Source of the DNA: Clavulina sp. PMI_390
Lineage: Eukaryota > Basidiomycota > Agaricomycetes > Cantharellales > Hydnaceae
Direction: 5' to 3'
Assembly (NCBI GenBank): GCA_015039315.1
Contig: WIDE01000026.1
Coordinates: 125,552-189,551 of the forward strand
Length of the DNA: 64,000 bases
The notes beneath the pieces were generated by a model. It made no database searches. It was given only the letters and a program-made list of their open reading frames with translations, and was not told where the DNA came from. Both the position numbers and the translations under genes were made by a program. Shown here one piece after another: positions 51,407-63,078 of the stretch (position 1 is its first letter; each line of letters opens with the position of its first letter).

Positions 51407-54400
51407 ATGGATGGAACCTACTTGTTACCTTCAGGGGAGCGGGTACACATAAACGGTTCGCAACTTCGTGTAATGGATTGCGGGTTCGCTCACCAGCAGT
51501 CTACCAGACCATGTCTATTCTGCAGCACCATGGGGATTGCGAGATAGCACACTGCCTTACTCTATTGGGCGCGTGATGGAATTTCTTCCATCTCGCAGTG
51601 ACGTGAACCATAGAAACACTTCGACATACGATCGGGTTCGTATTGCGTGGTACTACCGACCCAGTGATATTAGTGAAAGAAGCACAGACTCGCGCTTGCT
51701 TCTCGCCGCCATTTATTCTGAGTGTCAGCCAGTCAGTTACATCAGAGGGAAGTGCTATGTACGGCACAGAGATATGATCTCAAATCTTGCTGCATGGAAG
51801 AAACAACCCGATTGTTTCTATTTTTACCGCTTCTTTGACCCTTATATCAAACGCGAGTATGAGGTCCTCCTTGCCAGAGATGTCAACAACGGTACGCTGC
51901 TATGTATTTTTGGTCGCAAGGGTGCTATTGAAAATTGTGCAGTTCCCGCTCAAGTAAAGGCTACGATCGTTCAGCGCTACCAATACGTGGTTGCTGAGAA
52001 GGAGGTTGTGGCCGACCTTATAGACTCCTTACGATTATGCAGCACGTGTGAGCAGTGGTGCTCTCCGTAAGTAACCAATCAATCCTATGGCTGTGATTCT
52101 CACTATCAAACCAATAGCATGGACGCAGTACGATGCGACAGCTGCAAGAACTTTTATCATATGTCGTGCGTTCAGCCCCCACTTGCCGCAAAACCGGCTA
52201 AAGGCTATGGCTGGTCTTGTGCTCCCTGTGCAAAACGACATGAAGATGAAGTTGACAGACAAGGTGCACGTTCAGAGAGCCCACCTCGAATCATCAAGAA
52301 CCGTAACAAATCGAAGAATGTGGTTCCGCCGCCTCAATCATCTCTGCGATCTGACCTGGACCGTGAGACAGTGAGGTACTTTAAGATGTGGCCATTCAGA
52401 TATTTCGGGTAAGTGCTTGATTTCCCGATTGGCGCCAATGTGGTCTAACAAAGTCAAGCAGAATGTATACAGATGTCTTTGATACCCTAGGTACGGCGGG
52501 AGCTTTCTAAATGCAAGCTATTCATCATACTGAGCTTTGGCTTTAGACCCAGATGATCTGATCTTCCCCCGGAATCCGGTTCGCGTGGGCCCCAAATACC
52601 AGGCAACATGCCCACCACTTCGTTCCAGCAATGCGGGGCCACTCCCAGGTATGCCATAGACGTCCCTTTACTTCTCGTTAGAGGATAGCATTCATGATCC
52701 CGATAGATGTTTCGGAAGGTCGCGGAGAAGATGATTCGATTGAGGTGCTCTCGTCGCTGTGTCATCTCTCAGAAACTGATGGTACGATTTGTTTTTCACA
52801 TTGTTGCAAGCCTACATTTTTGTATTCATTGTTTTGTTTTAAGCAAAAAATGGTATGATCTAGGGTCTGATCTTGGTATCATATTAACAGGCTTGGATAG
52901 TGGAATATTGGAAGAACAAACTTTGGCACAAGCCCGAACAGCGACATCTCGTAGATTTTCTAGAGGAGGCAGTGCGGCGCTTTTCGACATCTCTACCTTC
53001 TGAATATCCCAATGTACGAATGAAGGGGGTCACTAGGAGCCGGAAGGTACTCTGCTTGTGTTGTCTTTCTCCGCATGGCGTGCTCAATTTTATGGATAGT
53101 GGTCTACGCAAGAAACCCGGTACTTTGATCGCGAATGGACTGACGAGGAAGCACGTGCATTCGATAACAGCATCAAAATTCATGGAGGAGCTGAGATGCG
53201 TGCGATACAGAAAGATGTCAAAACCAGAAGTATTGGGGAAATCGTTCGCTTCTATGGTCGATGGAAAAAGTTGGTTTACGTTTTATAACCGCGCTGTCCT
53301 CGAAACTGACAACCATTCTGCCGATAATTTAAAAGCGACCAGCTCAAAAAGCAACGTGTCGTTGACATTTCAGCAATTCGGACCTCAAAATCTAGCCCTA
53401 TGCTGCATAAATCGGAAAATGTCAAAGACCTCGACCCACTCGATCGTGATGATTCAGACTCAATTGTAGATGTGCAGACCTTGACAGTCGCTGCTTTGAA
53501 CAAAATCTCTTGCGGTTCTTGCCGAAGAAAGGACTCTCGCATCTGGTGGAAAGCCCCTAGAGGACTCGAATTGTCAACTCCCTTTTTATGCGAGAGCTGC
53601 AGTATGACCTGGCGGAAATATGCAGAAGTGAGGTCTTCTCGACCTGATGAGCCTAGTAAACGCTTTCACGAGAGACCTGACTTGGGAAGTCAAGGCGGGG
53701 TGAAACGCATCAAGGTAATTCTCATATACTTGAATCTAATGTGGGCAATGCTGATGATTGAATAGCTGGATTCCGAAGATTTATCTGTCTTGCGTCTGCA
53801 GCGCACTTGCATATGCTGCAAGAGAGTTGGTACTGACAAGACCATACTCTCATGTCAACAGTGTGGCTTGCTAGTTCATGCAGGTAAGACCTTCTCGATG
53901 CTTGGACCCGCGAGAGAACTAAAATATCTCTATAGCTGCTGCAGGTGCAAGCATCTCGGTAGAGTCTGAAAACTGGATATGCGAGCTTTGCGAAAATGAA
54001 AGGACTGGTGACTTCTCTCTGGTACGATTGTCTTCAGAAACTACTTTTACGTCTGAGCCATGTTCATTATCTATACAGGATGCCCGTTGTCTCCTCTGCC
54101 CACCCGATCTGCAAGGGGATTCGAGCGCTGACTCTTCATACCTCAAGGTTCACTTGCCGACGGAGAGTCAGGGTTGGGTACACGCTTTGTGTGCTATTTT
54201 TGCTCCTGAGGTTCAGTTCAGCGATTCTGTTCGGATGCGCTTGGTTGAAGGGTTGAGTTCTATTGCCGAAACACGTCTGAGAGCCGTGCGTTGCATTACA
54301 TTGTTTTGGCGATTCCACTACTAATTTTTTTCAAATGTAGATATGTGTTCTTTGCTGTAAGCAAGGCGGAGGTACGATTCGTTGCACGGATACCGGCGAA

Positions 54401-54983
54401 TTTGTCCATGCATCCTGTGCGCTCCTTGCGGGGTTTGCTGTTGGTTTTGAAATCCAAACTGTGAGGCCCCAGAAGCAGTTGATTTTGCCCAGTGTGACAG
54501 ACCAATGTCGTATTTTGATTCAGCCTCGAAACAAGAAAGACGCATCAGTCGTGACTTTCAGAGGTGAAATGGGGATCCTTGCACCTATGATCTCTCGAAA
54601 GCCCCGCAAATTGTATGGGCTATGCGACACGGATGGTAGTGGCAGGGTAAGAGCTTTTTTTTTTTTGGCTCCATTTGCTAGTGTCCTAGAACTCAAAAAT
54701 CTTGCAATAGACCATTCTTCAGCTATATTGTGATCATTACAAGCAGGCGGCACTGGATCATTCATACGGACTCCTCCGAAAGTCAAACAGGATGGATTTA
54801 CTAGTCAAGTCCCAAATGACGGCACCTTCACCCATCAAGAATAAGCCCTCATGTTTCAAATGTGGTACTAACTACTCGCCTCTTTTCCGTCCATGGATAG
54901 AAAATCTTGCAACTACACCTTCAGCCCAACTGAAGATATGTCATCAATGCTACACCCAAACTGGGACCGAAACTTTGGTATAA
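51407..54983 (+). CDS. SNT2: BAH/PHD chromatin protein Snt2
   Basis: Snt2 is a multidomain chromatin reader found with histone deacetylase or demethylase complexes in fungi (Snt2C with Rpd3 in yeast, Lid2 complex in fission yeast). Order: BAH domain (DHVYSAAPWGLRDS, YSIGRVMEFLPS, RVRIAWYYRP, ECQPVSYIRGKCYVRHRDMI); PHD finger (CSTCEQWCSPMDAVRCDSCKNFYHMSCVQPPL); ELM2-like region; SANT/Myb domain (WTDEEARAFDNSIKIHG, VRFYGRWK); GATA-like finger (CGSCRRKDSRIWWKAP, LCESCSMTWRKY); second PHD (CICCKRVGTDKTILSCQQCGLLVHA, WICELCEN); extended PHD (CLLCPP, WVHALCAIFAPEVQF, CVLCCKQGGGTIRCTDTGEFVHASCA). A further C4 motif closes the protein (CFKCGTNYSPLFRP, KICHQCY). More than twelve introns. ATG 51407 is followed closely by the BAH domain. 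TAA 54981-54983, 18 bp from the convergent stop. Confidence 0.92.
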
Positions 54984-55001
54984 TCACAGTCTGATAAAAC
55001 A

Positions 55002-58000
55002 CTAAACTCGATCAGCGCGAGTCACCCTACGCTTATAGTACAGAATATATGCTGGTCGCCCCTGTGGAAAGTTCCATCTAATTAGGCATTGGAAGTCGGA
55101 TAGAAATTCCCGCACTCACGACAATATCACTTGTTTGTGCGGGTGCAACTCTGGAATCATCACACAAAAACCATTGACCTTTTGATGCTATATAGGCTGT
55201 GTCTGGTGTGGAAATGAGTCATGAACAAAGTTGAGGTGTTACGGAAATGCTCACAGTGCCCGGTGCTTAGAGTGCCAAAGTGATTAGTGACAGCATAAAG
55301 GTCATATATGTATGGTGGCTGTTGGCGTCTTGGATCTTCTGCAGGCAGGGGATTGCCATCCGTAATGCTGTTTGCAGCTGATGGCATGATATTCGAAAGA
55401 TCCAAGCCCTTGACCGGGAAATCAACAGGGGTTTCAAGCTTATCCGTAAAAGGGCCATTGAACGAGAAGCGTTTGAGCTGAATCAGGAGGACGGGAGGTA
55501 GCCGAGCTAATGAAAGCTGTTTCGTCGCAGTGCGTAGCGTTGCACATTTGGGACATTTCCTGTGGAAAGTGAGCTGATGATTCAAGTCAGCAGATGTTTT
55601 ATGCACATACCAGGCATCAGCCTTATCCATAATTTCTTCCCCAACAAAAGAATTGAGGCAGTCATACAGAGTAACTCGAGATGGTGACTTTACAGGCAAC
55701 GGCAAAGAGAGGTACATGAAAGGATTATATGTCGTAGATGTCTTGAGGTCTAGAGCATGAGTGGCAAGCGGGTTAGGTGGCAAAATAGAACGAGACTTAC
55801 ATGTTGACATGTCATGCATTGCAGTCTATTACGAAACTGGCCTTGGAAGTGGTCAACAACAACGCTGTCGTTTCTGCTCAAATACGCGGACCACTCTTGC
55901 TCGCTAGCAACCTGTGGAGGTAGCCTTTCAAGCTCGGCTTCCCGTTGAGGAGTGATAACAGTGGGCGGCGGTCGCTGGAGTATGCGATTGAGATCCTCAT
56001 GTAAGCCGTCGAGCAAGGCACTGAGAAATTCTTGAGCGTCATGTTGGTTACTCCCTGCGAATTGAGAATTTCGCGAGCAGAAGGTTTTCTGAAGAGAGTA
56101 AAAAGAACACATCAGCTCAAAATATGAAATTTGAAAGGAACTCCTTACTCGAAAGGTAAGGGGAGAGAGGTAGGTAAACTCATGCCGCCACATCTCGGAT
56201 ACCATAGTGGCAAAATTCTGCGCAATCTGCCCTTTGCTGCCCAAGGGGTTGAGCATGTTGACTGCTGTCTTCCACCGGCCATCTGAGGCAATTGATCACG
56301 TAAATATTCATGAGAGGTTGCATCATCCAGGATAATTAATATAGACCAAAAACCTTTGAAGAATCGGACAAATGAAATGGTGGCGCTGAGGCATTGGAGG
56401 GTTGAATTCATGTAGCATGTATTTCCCAAGTTCTTGAGGCCAGAAAGCCCAATTTCTACGTCATCCCATGATGTCACTGTGTGACGAGATGGTATGAGGA
56501 CGGGTGGCGGGTAAGACGACGGAGCTATTGATGTCAGGGCTGTTCGAGAAAGTGGAGAGCGTCGGTCCTGTCTCTCAGAGGCTGGGGCAATGGCAGGGGG
56601 AGGATGTGAAACCAAAGAATGTGGTAACAGGGTGGGGTAGTCAATAAGGGATCCACTCTGGTTTCCAGTGTTGCTTTGGCTAGGCGATGCAAGTTTCCAG
56701 CGTTCCACATCGTGTTGCCTGCGACCACTGGAATTATTCAAGGATGCTGGTGGCGGCGTAGGGAATGTGATATTGGTCAACTTTGAACCATCGTTTGCAA
56801 GTGCCCCAAATGAGTTAGAGGCGTTGGAAACTGTCCGGTTGTGATTTGTAGCAGCGGCTGTTGAAGAGTTGGGCATTCTCTGGAACATTGACCGAGAAGA
56901 ACACTTAAGTGACACGTGTGGGGCGTACGATATGGCCATAATTTCACCTCTAGAGTAATGTCCACTAGTGATGAGTGTCCGCGACGCGCGAGGCGCGTTT
57001 GTCCCTTAGAATTGCTTTGAACAGCCTGTAAGTAGTATAGTATGTTGAAAGTTTGTTGTACTAACGTTTCACTGCTTGGCTGAGATTTTGGCGAGTGCGA
57101 GGTAATCATTGAAGGGCCAAAAGTTTCTTTCCATCTAGCCATGCCGCCTATGAGTAGAATAGGGGGTCGTTGAAGTGACTTTTTGAACTCGTTCTCGAAA
57201 ATTATCCGGACAAGGGATGCAAGCGCAGATGGGGGTGGAGGGATGGCGCTTGAGTTCTCGTCCATAATGACTACTGCATCGAATTGGTGGCGATTGGCGA
57301 AAAGTTCTTGCTCCTGAGGTGGTGATATTACTAGAGCTGATTCGAGCTGGGTTGAATCCAAGCTAATCCATATGAGGCATTAGCACTTTGTCTTAGGCTC
57401 GGAAAAGGCCGTACCCTTGTCGCAACAATATACTGGGCTCGATGGACACCGATTTACTGAATTTTGGTCGTTCGTCCTCGAACCTCTCTCGCGCACGCGC
57501 GTCGAGTAGTAGCAGGTTATATCCTGCCTTTGTCCACTCCACTAGCATTTCTGGGAATACCGAACTTGTTTGAGGTAAGCTCGGAAGATGTCGTGTATGA
57601 ATTTTATCAATACTCCCTGGTAGCGGCACAGGGCTGATGGGTGTTGCAGGAGTGATTTCGGTGTGGCGCTCTGAGGATGAAGCAGAATGCGAGTGCAGGT
57701 CGCTCGTAGGGACCGAAGGAAATACCCATTCTCCTGAGCGCGCATCGAGCTCATCAAGAGATGGAAATGTTGCAGAGAAATCTAATCCATCTGAGGCCTC
57801 GGTTGTAAACGATGATGGAGAGGTCAAGATTTTGCCTGGAGTCTCGTCCCCCCTCGGACCTGCAATATGAGCCATCTAGGTGAGTATAATGGCACAATGA
57901 GGATCCAAGGATCGGTATTACTTTGAGAGTGAAGGACCTGGGCCGTGTTTAGGTGTCCATTAACCAGTGGAGGTGGTATTTGTTCGACAGGGGATCGAAA

Positions 58001-58615
58001 ATCCCTAGTCAGTCGTTTCGGTGATCCAACTGTCATTCCAGCGTCTTGTAAGGAGCGCATTCTGTCCGCAATTGACACGGAACTTCTCTGTTCTGGGGCT
58101 AGGTGGGACTCGTACTTCTGAGCGTCAAGCATTTTGAGGTCCTTCTCTATCATAGCCGACCTGCCAAGAAAATCAATAGATAGTTTCTGTCCCAGCTAAG
58201 TGAGTTCTAAGGGGTTTTAGCAACTGCAAAGTAACCCACAGTCGACAGGGCTGCTACGCGACGCGAAACATCAGATCCCTTAGGGGCTTGCTTCAGACTC
58301 TCCGTTTTGATGAGGTGACTAAGTAAACTATAAGGGGAGTAAGGCAGTGTGAATATATATAGTCTAGAGGGGATTGTATGGTAATCACTTTGCTCCCTGT
58401 TGAAACCGGAGGAAGGCTTGCCGCAGCTCATTCTGGTCAGCACACCGTTGGGCATCTTCGAATGTGCGCTCAGCAAGAAGGACAAGGGAGGCGGCCGTAG
58501 GACCAGTTGAAACAACCTGAGAAATCCTCAATTTTGCTTGTTCTCGAATCTGGTCGACAGAGAGTTGCTCGATCTCGGTGTCAAAGAGCATGGCGGCGTG
58601 ACGATCGCGTGACAT
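55002..58615 (-). CDS. Ubiquitin carboxyl-terminal hydrolase, Doa4/USP8 type
   Basis: Cysteine deubiquitinase; Doa4-type enzymes recover ubiquitin from cargo at endosomes and the proteasome. N-terminus MSRDRHAAMLFDTEIEQL, with a helical USP8/MIT-like part (LLAERTFEDAQRCADQNELRQAF) followed by a linker. A rhodanese-like domain follows (LVEWTKAGYNLLLLDARARERFEDERP, FDAVVIMDENSS). The USP core starts with the Cys box GLSGLKNLGNTCYMNSTLQCLS, then the QxD-type box NQHDAQEFLSALLDG, a zinc-ribbon (CMTC and KCPKC), QLKRFSFNG, VDFPVKGLDLS, the His box TGHYTAYI (rebuilt across an intron), WFLCDDSRVAP and, on the last exon, GRPAYILYYKRR. The catalytic Cys, His and the DDSRV Asp are present. Start 58615 is 19 bp from BYE1's start; a second ATG in frame is 24 bp downstream. 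TAG (minus) 55002-55004. Confidence 0.94.
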
Positions 58616-58634
58616 ATTTGCTGCAATTTCTGAT
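58616..58634. promoter_or_regulatory. 19-bp divergent gap between the USP gene and BYE1
   Basis: Only 19 bp lie between the predicted start codons at 58615 (minus) and 58635 (plus). Promoter elements and both 5' UTRs must lie inside the partner's coding sequence unless translation starts at the next ATG (58591 on the minus strand). Confidence 0.45.
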
Positions 58635-61331
58635 ATGACTTCGTCTCTTCGTCGATCCAGCCGCTCTGCCCCTTCGCACAGTTACAAATCATGTATCTGC
58701 GGCGACGAATCGGATGATTCCCGGATGATCGCTTGCAGGCTTTGCAGAGTTTGGTGCGCTTCTTCACGCTGTGAATGTCACAATAAAGCTCAATTTCTTG
58801 GTGAATCAGGTTTCACTTTGACTGTTTAGAATTGAGCTCATCTAAAGCCGAGGAACTTGGTTCGTCAGCTTGGAGAAATCTCTGTTTGTTCTCTAGATGA
58901 CTTATGAGTATGTAGCCTTTTACATCTGTGCTTCGTGTCAAGCGACCACTGGCCAGCGATCAATCCGTGAGTAGAGTGTTTGGTGATTTTTGTCGTCCCA
59001 ATGTTGACTTTGTTCACGTGTTTGCAGTTCGATGGGAATCCATCGATTTCCCTCAGTATGAAGAGGTTCTCCTTCGCCTTTCTTCCAGTGCTCCTGCACG
59101 CCAAACTTCTTCGATTATTTCAAATCAAGCCCACGCTTTCGTCTCCTCAGACTCTAGCGACGGGGAGGGTTCTGAATATGAATACAACTATCGACAGGTC
59201 AAGTCAAAAATGCGACAAGTGCGTCAGGGATCCATATCACATGCGTTGGTGTATCTGACGTTATCCTTAGCTCACTCCAAGCGCTTCATCCGACGGTTCT
59301 AGTGATGAGCGGCTCTCACCTGGATATCCTTCTGTCTCAAAGCGCAAGAGCTCGAAAAGACTTAGGGTGGAGGATCAAACTCCTAATGAATCTGTCTCGG
59401 TTCCATCTAGTGACCCCGCTCGGAGCTACTGCCTTGTTCAACTCAAGCGGGTGCTTCGACCTATATTTTCCAATAATTCCATCCACAAGGAGGGCCTGGT
59501 CAATGAGGGCGCTGATGAATATGCCAACGTCTTAGAAACCTCCCTATTTGCCCATTTTGCGGAACCAGACAGGAATGGTCGCTTAAGTGTTGGAAATAGA
59601 TACAAGTATGTGTCTCGTGGTTTGCGTAAACTTTTGGCTTAGCTGAGGCACGACTAGGACGCAGTTCAGGATGCTTACGTTCAACCTTGAAAAGCGGGAT
59701 CGGGAGACTCTTCGCGGAAGGATTGCCCAGAAAAAACTACCCGCGGAAGCCTTATCAATAATGACCCCAGCTGACCTTGCCAGTGACCAACAAAGGAAGG
59801 AAATGGAAGATGCGCATGAGCAATCGCTCCAGCACTCCATTCTCGACACTCACGGCAATGACCGTCGTCCCTTGCGCAAAATCACTCACAAGGGGGAGGA
59901 GGAAATTGAAGATGTCAGTAGAAATGACAACTCAATGTGGGGTAGTCAGGTGAATGGCGAACGAGTGGTGTCCGCGATCAAAACTTCATCAAGTGTTGTG
60001 CTCGGCCCAGTCTCCAACCCTCTCTCAACTTCTGGCCAAGAACCAGCTGCATCCACACTCTCCATGCCCTTGATCCATGGTGTGAGTGATCCAGAATCTC
60101 CTCCGCCGACCGATTTCAACCTGGATTCACTCTCTTGGTCACCGTCAAATGATAATGTTGACACTGGGATCTCGGAAGCTGGTGGCTCACCTTTGTTGGT
60201 GGCTTCTGAACAAACTACTTCCACGGTGAATCCTCCCGACGATGAAGGAGGGCATGATCATGACTTCAATGAGCTTCTTGCCCTTGATGCTAAAGAATCT
60301 CAGCCTCATCGCCTGGCCGTCTGGAGCGGTGAAGTGAGTTTTCATAGCTCCAGATTATCACTTTAGTCACACTTACCCATATTGTTTGTTACAGGTGCGA
60401 CTTCCATCAATGACGGGTGCTCTAATCAAGGTTGCAGTTGATGCGCATCTGTTGGGAGGCCGACCACTGGATTTCAATGATGCAGCCTTTTGGCAAAATC
60501 TCTTTCGCTCTCCCATTTTGACAATTGAAGGGAGAGTTCCCATCCCCGCTTCGGAGTCATATTTACTCAACTCCCGACTCAATAGTGGACGAGAACTTGT
60601 TGCTGTAGACTTTGTGCCTCAGACGCCTGACTCACAGTCCTCTTATGAAGAACTGTGCAATGGCCTGCTTGCCAAAAAGTGAGTTGAATATTGCTGTTTC
60701 TATTCAACTCACAGAACTCAGTATCCAACAATTAGCCGGCATGCTGTTGTTTTCCCATGGGGAAATCCACCACGCCCCACTGCTCCTGGCAAGGAGTTAT
60801 ACCTTGTCCCTCTGCAACCAAGCAACAATCCTGAATATCTACAGATGTTAGATCACATGGCTCTATCAGTTACACGCACAACCACAATACTTGTTGGCAT
60901 CTTCATCCTCCACAAAGTCCCAAACATTGCTGATAGCAGCCCTCAAAAAGCAATACTTGTTGGCATCTTCATCCTCCACAAAGTCCCAAACATTGCTGAT
61001 AGCAGCCCTCAAAAAGTGCACTCCACATCAGCACATCCATCAGCAGTCTCACACTTGCCAACTGCCATGAATGCACCTACAGTTGACTTCTCAACACTGA
61101 CTCCTGAATTTATCAGTGAACTTCTCAGAACAAATCCTGCAATCAGTGCAGCAGCAGCAGCAGCATTTTCTCCACCTCCAAGCAACCAGTTCGCACCAGG
61201 CTGGCTGCCCCAAGGAGCAAGGTGAGTGACAGCCAGTATGCCATATAGCTAGCTTGATTTCATCATGGAATACTTTCTGCAGCCCAGCTGGACCAGAAAA
61301 CCCAGGCCCCCCAATGCCAAGAGAGTCATAA
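58635..61331 (+). CDS. BYE1: Bye1-type transcription regulator (PHD - TFIIS central domain - SPOC)
   Basis: Bye1 binds RNA polymerase II through its TFIIS-like domain and trimethyl-H3K4 through its PHD finger. The PHD is near the N-terminus (KSCICGDESDDSRMIACRLCRVWC, later FYICASCQATTGQ); its middle part could not be assigned to exons cleanly. A Ser/acidic linker follows, then the TFIIS central domain (VLETSLFAHFAE, RYKTQFRMLTFNLEKRDRETL, KKLPAEALSIMTPADLASDQ). The SPOC domain: VWSGEVRLPSMTGALIKVAV, EGRVPIPASESYL, YPTISRHAVVFPWGNPP, GKELYLVPLQ, PEYLQMLDHMA, ILVGIFILHKVPN. The last SPOC strand is present twice because of an in-frame 66-bp duplication. A six-Ala run (61148-61165) follows. The final intron joins to PGPPMPRES-stop, TAA 61329-61331. 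From about 60685 on, CpG becomes rare. Confidence 0.88.
60885..61016 (+). repeat. Perfect 66-bp tandem duplication inside the BYE1 SPOC domain
   Basis: 60885-60950 is repeated without a single difference at 60951-61016. The unit is 22 codons (ILVGIFILHKVPN plus linker), so the frame is kept. Either a very recent event or an assembly artefact. Confidence 0.95.
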
Positions 61332-62269
61332 AAGGGTTTGATCCTTCTCAGATACATGCATATTCTAGCATTATTTAGCTTGTAGATGTTTGGAGTATGC
61401 AACCATTTGAATATAATTGGGAAAAGTTATTTGGTACCTTATGGTTGCTGATGACAGGTGATGATATGATATGCCCATCCAGTCAAGGTTTTGCACAGAG
61501 CTTTTTCCAAGGTCCTTATATGAGCTACAGTGGTGCTTATTTAAACTGGGCACCCAACCACATTCACATGTACTTAGGTAGAGACCACCCTAATACAAAG
61601 ATTATATATATACTACAAGTTATCAAGTGGTGTTGGAGGGTACTTTACTCAGCTTGTGTAACTACTCAAAGCCTTGATAAATATGATTTAAAAGCCACTT
61701 TTTTGCCTGAGCTTTGTGCATTTTTCTCCTTTTCCTACTCTTGAATGAACATTCATACAGGCTTCATTCTGTTGGTTGAACTGGATGTTGGTCTAGCACT
61801 GGAACAGCTCAAGGCCTGGACTGGAAGCACAATTGTCTGTTAAAGAATGAGATATATCCTTCTTCATTGTCATTTGATGGTGACCCCTTTTCCTCCTTTT
61901 TCCAATTGGTTCAATCTATTATATGATGCACTTGATCATTCTTCTCATGAGGTGAGCATTCAGATGTTGGATATTGTGTTTAGCAGTATTTACTCTAGCT
62001 AGCGTCTCTGAACTCCCTTTTCTTGTTTTCTCCTTCAGTTATTTGATAATTCAAGAGCAGAAACTTGCTCCCAGCTTGTAAGATATGTTTGCTCTTAATT
62101 CCATGAACAGATATTTTATTTTCTCACACCCTCCATTCACCACACCCTCAAACCCTATCACAAATTGGTTATCCTACCCATTCTCCCTTTTTTGATACAT
62201 ATTCCTGTATGTTACTTTCATCTTTCTATTTCTTGTTCTTTTCAGTTCAGTTGCAGACTCTGCACTGGG
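61332..62269. other. CpG-depleted, gene-free sequence (probable decayed transposon or repeat flank)
   Basis: Almost no CpG over 900 bp, in contrast with the gene-rich part of the window. A+T-rich, with one open frame (61397-61744) lacking a known domain. It reads as decayed repeat or heterochromatin-like flank. No transposase or reverse-transcriptase motif was seen. Confidence 0.5.
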
Positions 62270-62348
62270 TATTGAGCCAATATCTCAGAAGCATGTTCCA
62301 GTGATGCTGGACACCATGGACACAGTCCCAATGATGGAGGTGACTTCC
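62270..62348 (+). repeat. Direct-repeat module, copy A
   Basis: First of three copies of an approximately 75-80 bp module containing ATGTTCCAGTGA, GCTGGACACC and CAGTCCCAATGATGGAG. Copies B (62998-63078) and C (63825-63899) share the same order. It is probably an internal or flanking piece of a retroelement. Confidence 0.75.
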
Positions 62349-62799
62349 AAAGCAGTCCAGAAGGCCAAGTATATACATGATCAAGGCTGTGCAGCCTCAT
62401 GCTGTGTGCACTGCCTGCCTCATGGCTGATGCACAGCCGGCTGACTAAAGCTGTGCTCCCACTACACCCACACTAACTTCACACCTTCTAAGGCCCCTCT
62501 ATATCTGCAATAACACCTTCACAGGCCCAGTATATCTGCAATACTCCCACTTCAAGGTAAGCAAGCCAAGGAGTGCACAGACATTGATGCACAGAAGTCT
62601 CCAATGGCTTGGCAAAAACATCAGAGCTGAGGGACATACTCAAGCTTGAAGGTGCCATCCTCAACCTCATGTACTTCACAGAGATGTTGCATGTGACATG
62701 AGGGTTCTTCCCCAAATGAATGGCTGGTTATCAAGGTAGAAGGGAATTCAAGCTCCAACATAAAATGTTGATGCCAGACACACTAGATCTGGGATGTTT

Positions 62800-62970
62800 G
62801 TTTAGAGTAGACCAGTTTTGGGATAGGGTCTGAATGGACAGGGGAGACTCAGCTGAGGCCACTAGATAGTACATGGAGGGGACTTAGCCTTGACTGGAAG
62901 AAGAGTTAAGGAAAAGACCCTCTGGCAAAACATCTATCTACAAAATAATAAGTGAACAAGTTCTACAACA
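62800..62970 (-). repeat. LTR-like repeat R1 (minus orientation)
   Basis: Read on the minus strand it begins TGTTGTAGAACTTGTT at 62970 and contains GAGGGTCTTTTCCT and GGCTAAGTCCCCTCC. It is an inverted copy of R3 (63599-63750). R1 carries about 20 extra bases between CTATCTAG and TCCATTCAGA compared with R3. The start with TG is as expected of an LTR. Confidence 0.75.
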
Positions 62971-62997
62971 GTCTGTGCCTTCCTAAAGCATAAGTCT

Positions 62998-63078
62998 ATT
63001 GAACCTAGGAGATCTCAGATGTGTGTTCCAGTGAGGCTGGACACCCTGGTGAGTCAGTCCCAATGGAGATGACTTCAA
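62998..63078 (+). repeat. Direct-repeat module, copy B
   Basis: Begins ATTGAACCTAGGAGATCTCA and continues TGTTCCAGTGAGGCTGGACA. It matches copy C from its first base and copy A from the TTCCAGTG part on. Confidence 0.8.

Noticed and set aside
62470..62560. Two short TATATCTGCAATA repeats as a possible array
   Set aside because: Only two imperfect copies; no regular spacing and nothing like CRISPR, which is not expected in a fungus.
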